From positions 2,542,001 to 2,606,000 of the forward strand of contig JAHREC010000018.1 of assembly GCA_020081605.1 (NCBI GenBank): a stretch of DNA of 64,000 nucleotides, in the 5' to 3' direction. The DNA comes from Albifimbria verrucaria (taxonomy: Eukaryota > Ascomycota > Sordariomycetes > Hypocreales > Stachybotryaceae). Of the stretch, positions 61,216-64,000 are shown one piece after another (the stretch's first letter is position 1; each line of letters opens with the position of its first letter). Position numbers and translations under genes: made by a program. The notes beneath the pieces are model-generated. The model had not been told where the DNA came from. It did no database searches and saw only the letters and a program-made list of their open reading frames with translations.

Positions 61216-63186
61216 CTATGATCTACCAAACCCAAACCACCCTCTCTTTTGTGGTTGCGCCGGTTCCTCCGGTTGCCGGGCGTTGCTGGCATTGGGCTGT
61301 GGAGCGGTTTCATGTCCCTTGCCCGGGTAGTTGATGTAGTTCCAGGCAACGTCAAGGAAGATGGGCTTGACCGGAATCAGGCCCAGCTTTGGTGGGAACT
61401 CAACAATGTTGTTGAGGTCGACGCCGCCAGACGGGTATTCGTGCAGGCGTTCAATTAAAGGAAGATCTTCCTTTGCCGAGCTGTCGTCCTTGCCATCTTT
61501 GCGCAAGTTGTCAATGTGAACAATGGCGCGGTGACGCTGGAGCTCGCCATTGAGCAGGTTGCCCAGGAATGCAACAGCACTGGGGTCAACTTCGACATTC
61601 AAAGCCGGGCTCTCGGTAGCATTTCCTCCAGACTTCTGCAGCTTAGAGGCAGCCTCCTGACAGAGCTTGGAAGAATGATGAATCAATCCAAGAGCGTTGG
61701 CGACGCTGCCGATGATGGCATGTGATCTAGCGATAGATAGACACCTAAACGATGGATTAATATCTGCTGACGGGGCATTATGCAGAGCGATTTTACTTAC
61801 TTGAGGGCTTCAAAATATCTGTCAAAGGCCGCAATCTTAGCTGCGAGTTCCTCGTCTGCAGCGATACCAGGCAGCTCCTTGATAGACTCCAAGTTTTGCA
61901 GGATACCATCGTAGAGCGCCACCTTCTCCTTGAGCTTGGCAAGCTTTCTGCTCGACGGCAGTTCCTGGACTGTTCAGCTGCCGCGGCGCCAGCCTTTGTG
62001 TTCTTCTTCCTTCGCAAAGAACCGTACTCCTCTGTCGCGCCGTCGTGCGGGCCAGTCAGAACACGGTTACGACCGATTCGCCAGCTGATCATTTCGTAGT
62101 TCACTGCAGTGCGCGTGATCTGCAGGCTCTGCATACTGGCATCACCCTGACCAACGCCCTCCTCCCGCAGCTCATCGATGGCTTGTTTCGTCGCATCAAC
62201 AGTGTCCTGAGTAGCGGTGAGGATTTCATCGTATGCCCCGGCCACCTCGTGCGAGTCCTTGGTCTTCAGTTTGGCGAGGTTCTCTTGTAGTCGAGTGGTT
62301 GCGCCCTGGACCGTGCCCCAAGCCACGGCTATTTGCGCATCCTCAATCTGCACGACGCGTGATCGCCAGTTCAATGTTCGGGGGCACTCTCGGCTCCAGG
62401 TAGAGCCTTCCTGGAGTCGGCGTCGCCTTGGCTGAGAATGTTGGGATCAATACGATTGATCTCCTGAACCAAGCTCTCATCTGATTGAGGGAAGGCCTTC
62501 CGGGCGATGACTGGGATAGGGACTGTTCGCGGGGTCTTGAGTTGATACGCGGCGTAGCGGATGGAAGGGTCGATTGTTTCGGAGAGGAGGTCCTTGAAGA
62601 TGTCGCCTTTGGCAGAGGTAGCGAGGGCACTGTAAATGATACGCGCGACCGAGTAGCTCTGCAGACATGGTCCCCAGTTGTGCTTCTCGAACTGCATAGT
62701 ACCTCGGATCAGGAAGCATAGGCTTTGGCTTCAAGGAGGTCATTCGAGGTAGCTCCCGAGCCTTGAAGCTCGTTGAGGATGGAGGCGAGGAGCTCAGCAC
62801 TGCGGGCAGCCTTCTCGAGTCGTGATACAATGTGAGATCGAGTTCGGCCCACGATGCCTTTCTGGTCGGAAGAGTGCGATGACTTGATGCTCATGGCTTG
62901 AGCCCATGCTCGCTCGCTGATCAGCAGCAGGAGGTGGGCGTATCTACGGGGTCAAGTCAGCAAAACCAACGGATTGAGACGACGAATCCACCATACTCTT
63001 GGTTGGTCCCGACATTCTCGGCGGTGACCTGAGCTCCCTTTGGAACTTGCCGCGGTTCCTGGTCGAGATGGCGAGCTTCTTGCGCGAGTTGGCAAGGCGC
63101 TTGGTCAACTGGGAGTGGTAGGTAGAGTAATCGCCGTACAGGAGGGCCTTGTCGCGGCCCTGGACGACGAAGCTGGTGATGTCCAT
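61216..63186 (-). CDS. SRP68: SRP68, signal recognition particle subunit, several frame breaks
   Basis: With SRP72 it binds the 7S RNA S-domain and helps co-translational targeting to the ER. The start is ATG 63186 (MDITSFVVQGRDKALLYGDY), giving the RNA-binding N-terminal domain: YSTYHSQLTKRLANSRKKL, then an intron (about 62994-62947), HLLLLISERAWAQAMSIKSS, SDQKGIVGRTRSHIVSRLEK. TPR-like helices follow: MQFEKHNWGPCLQSYSVARI, SETIDPSIRYAAYQLKTPRT, YDEILTATQDTVDATKQAID, ISWRIGRNRVLTGPHDGATE. After an intron (about 61802-61732) it reads SIARSHAIIGSVANALGLIH and ends with the SRP72-contacting tail, FLDVAWNYINYPGK to WFGFGRS. The frame breaks near 63040, 62716, 62382 and 61965, each repaired by one base, mostly in C, G or A runs. 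Family order is complete. Confidence 0.88.
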
Positions 63187-64000
63187 GTTTGTGTCCGCAC
63201 AAGCAGCCGCTTGCGAATGACGAATGGGATGGGAAGCCCAAGAGATGACAATTGGTCAAAGGAGGTCGTCAGAGCCGTGCTATGCCATGTGGGGATGTAA
63301 TGGCGGGGCATCGACACCTGAGTATTTCCCACATTCATAAAATATTGAAAAGTTGAGGCGCAGCCCGAGCTTTGGTGTGGCTTGAGCGTGTGTGAGCCAC
63401 ACATATAGCCTCCCATGACGAATGTACCAAAGTAGGCTATGGTTTGGCTTATATAAGGCATTGCATTTCACGTGAACATGGAACAGCACCCAAGGATTGT
63501 GATGAGGGCTAGCAATGATCAGGTAAAGGAGGAGAAGCCCCGACAGATATGGCGAGGCATGTGGGATCAGAAAGCTTTGACTTGACAGTGCTTATTCTAT
63601 GGTTATCTCTAGCTCCTCGGATCTCCCCATATGAGGTGTGGAGGCTCCAAATGTAAATGCGTGCCGTATTGCTCAGTCTTCGGTCCTCCACTGACACCAT
63701 GTGCTGCCTACCTACCAAGGTCTCACGCGTAATGACAGATCAGAATGAGGAATGGAGCATTGCCAGACGAACCAACCTGTGTGATAAGAAGTGTAAGAAT
63801 ATAGCAGTGTTTCTTGACATGGGTTGTGTCAGCGCGGTTACTGCGGTAAAGCAGCCCAGAGCTGGGTACCTCATTTCGCACATCAGGCACGCATATGCTG
63901 TCAAGATGCGACACGCAAGCAAGCTCCCTGGGCCAGAAGTGAGGCGTCTCCTCCCCAGCCAAGTGTCACTCGAACCACGCAGAATGCAGCGCAGCAAGTC
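63187..64000. other. Right-edge intergenic region
   Basis: Promoter of the leftward SRP68 gene. No further gene could be supported to the window edge; short minus-strand ORFs have no recognisable content. Confidence 0.45.

Overview
The window looks like nuclear DNA of a filamentous ascomycete, most likely a Sordariomycete and possibly Hypocreales. The evidence is short introns (about 50-75 nt) with GTNNGY donors and CTRAC/CTAAT branch sites, pyrimidine-rich leaders, strong C-ending codon bias in the mitochondrial Hsp70, and fungal families such as a Zn2Cys6 factor, an OrdA-like P450, a DUF2415 WD protein and a fungal PH-domain protein. The taxonomic placement is inference. I found no rRNA, tRNA, CRISPR array or transposon by eye.

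Layout. 1-785: 3' part of RIB7 (riboflavin pathway). 3792-6021 (-): cytochrome P450 with 11 introns, one pair apparently separated by a single-nucleotide exon. 8365-9308 (+): ribokinase. 9394-11294 (-): fungal protein of unknown function with a GC-AG intron. 11721-12869 (-): catalytically dead E2-like (UEV) protein. 13334-14094 (-): CCDC124/Lso2-like ribosome factor. 14095-28455: gene desert of about 14 kb. 28456-30450 (+): MFS transporter. 32041-35127 (+): Zn2Cys6 transcription factor. 35835-37261 (-): F-box protein. 38048-38731 (-): single-pass membrane protein. 39532-41053 (-): secreted sorbosone/glucose dehydrogenase-like protein. 42279-44714 (-): PH-domain protein. 44715-50631: second gene-poor stretch. 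50632-51727 (+): coiled-coil protein. 52246-53693 (+): mitochondrial L-2-hydroxyglutarate dehydrogenase. 53981-56147 (-): DUF2415 WD-repeat protein. 57613-59772 (+): mitochondrial Hsp70 (SSC1). 60418-60807 (-): small membrane protein. 61216-63186 (-): SRP68.

The genes are mostly unrelated housekeeping functions (cofactor synthesis, ribosome and SRP biology, mitochondrial chaperone and repair dehydrogenase) plus a P450, a transporter and a transcription factor. Nothing argues for one biosynthetic cluster.

The most striking global property is that about two thirds of the genes carry one or more reading-frame breaks. Most are the apparent loss of one base, very often at runs of four or five C/G or of A. 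The protein sequence on both sides stays well conserved, and clean genes (P450, UEV, SSC1, RIB7 fragment) sit beside broken ones. Homopolymer-collapse errors in the assembly explain this better than mass pseudogenisation, but only reads or RNA can decide. Coordinates below span whole genes including introns; broken frames are stated in each entry.
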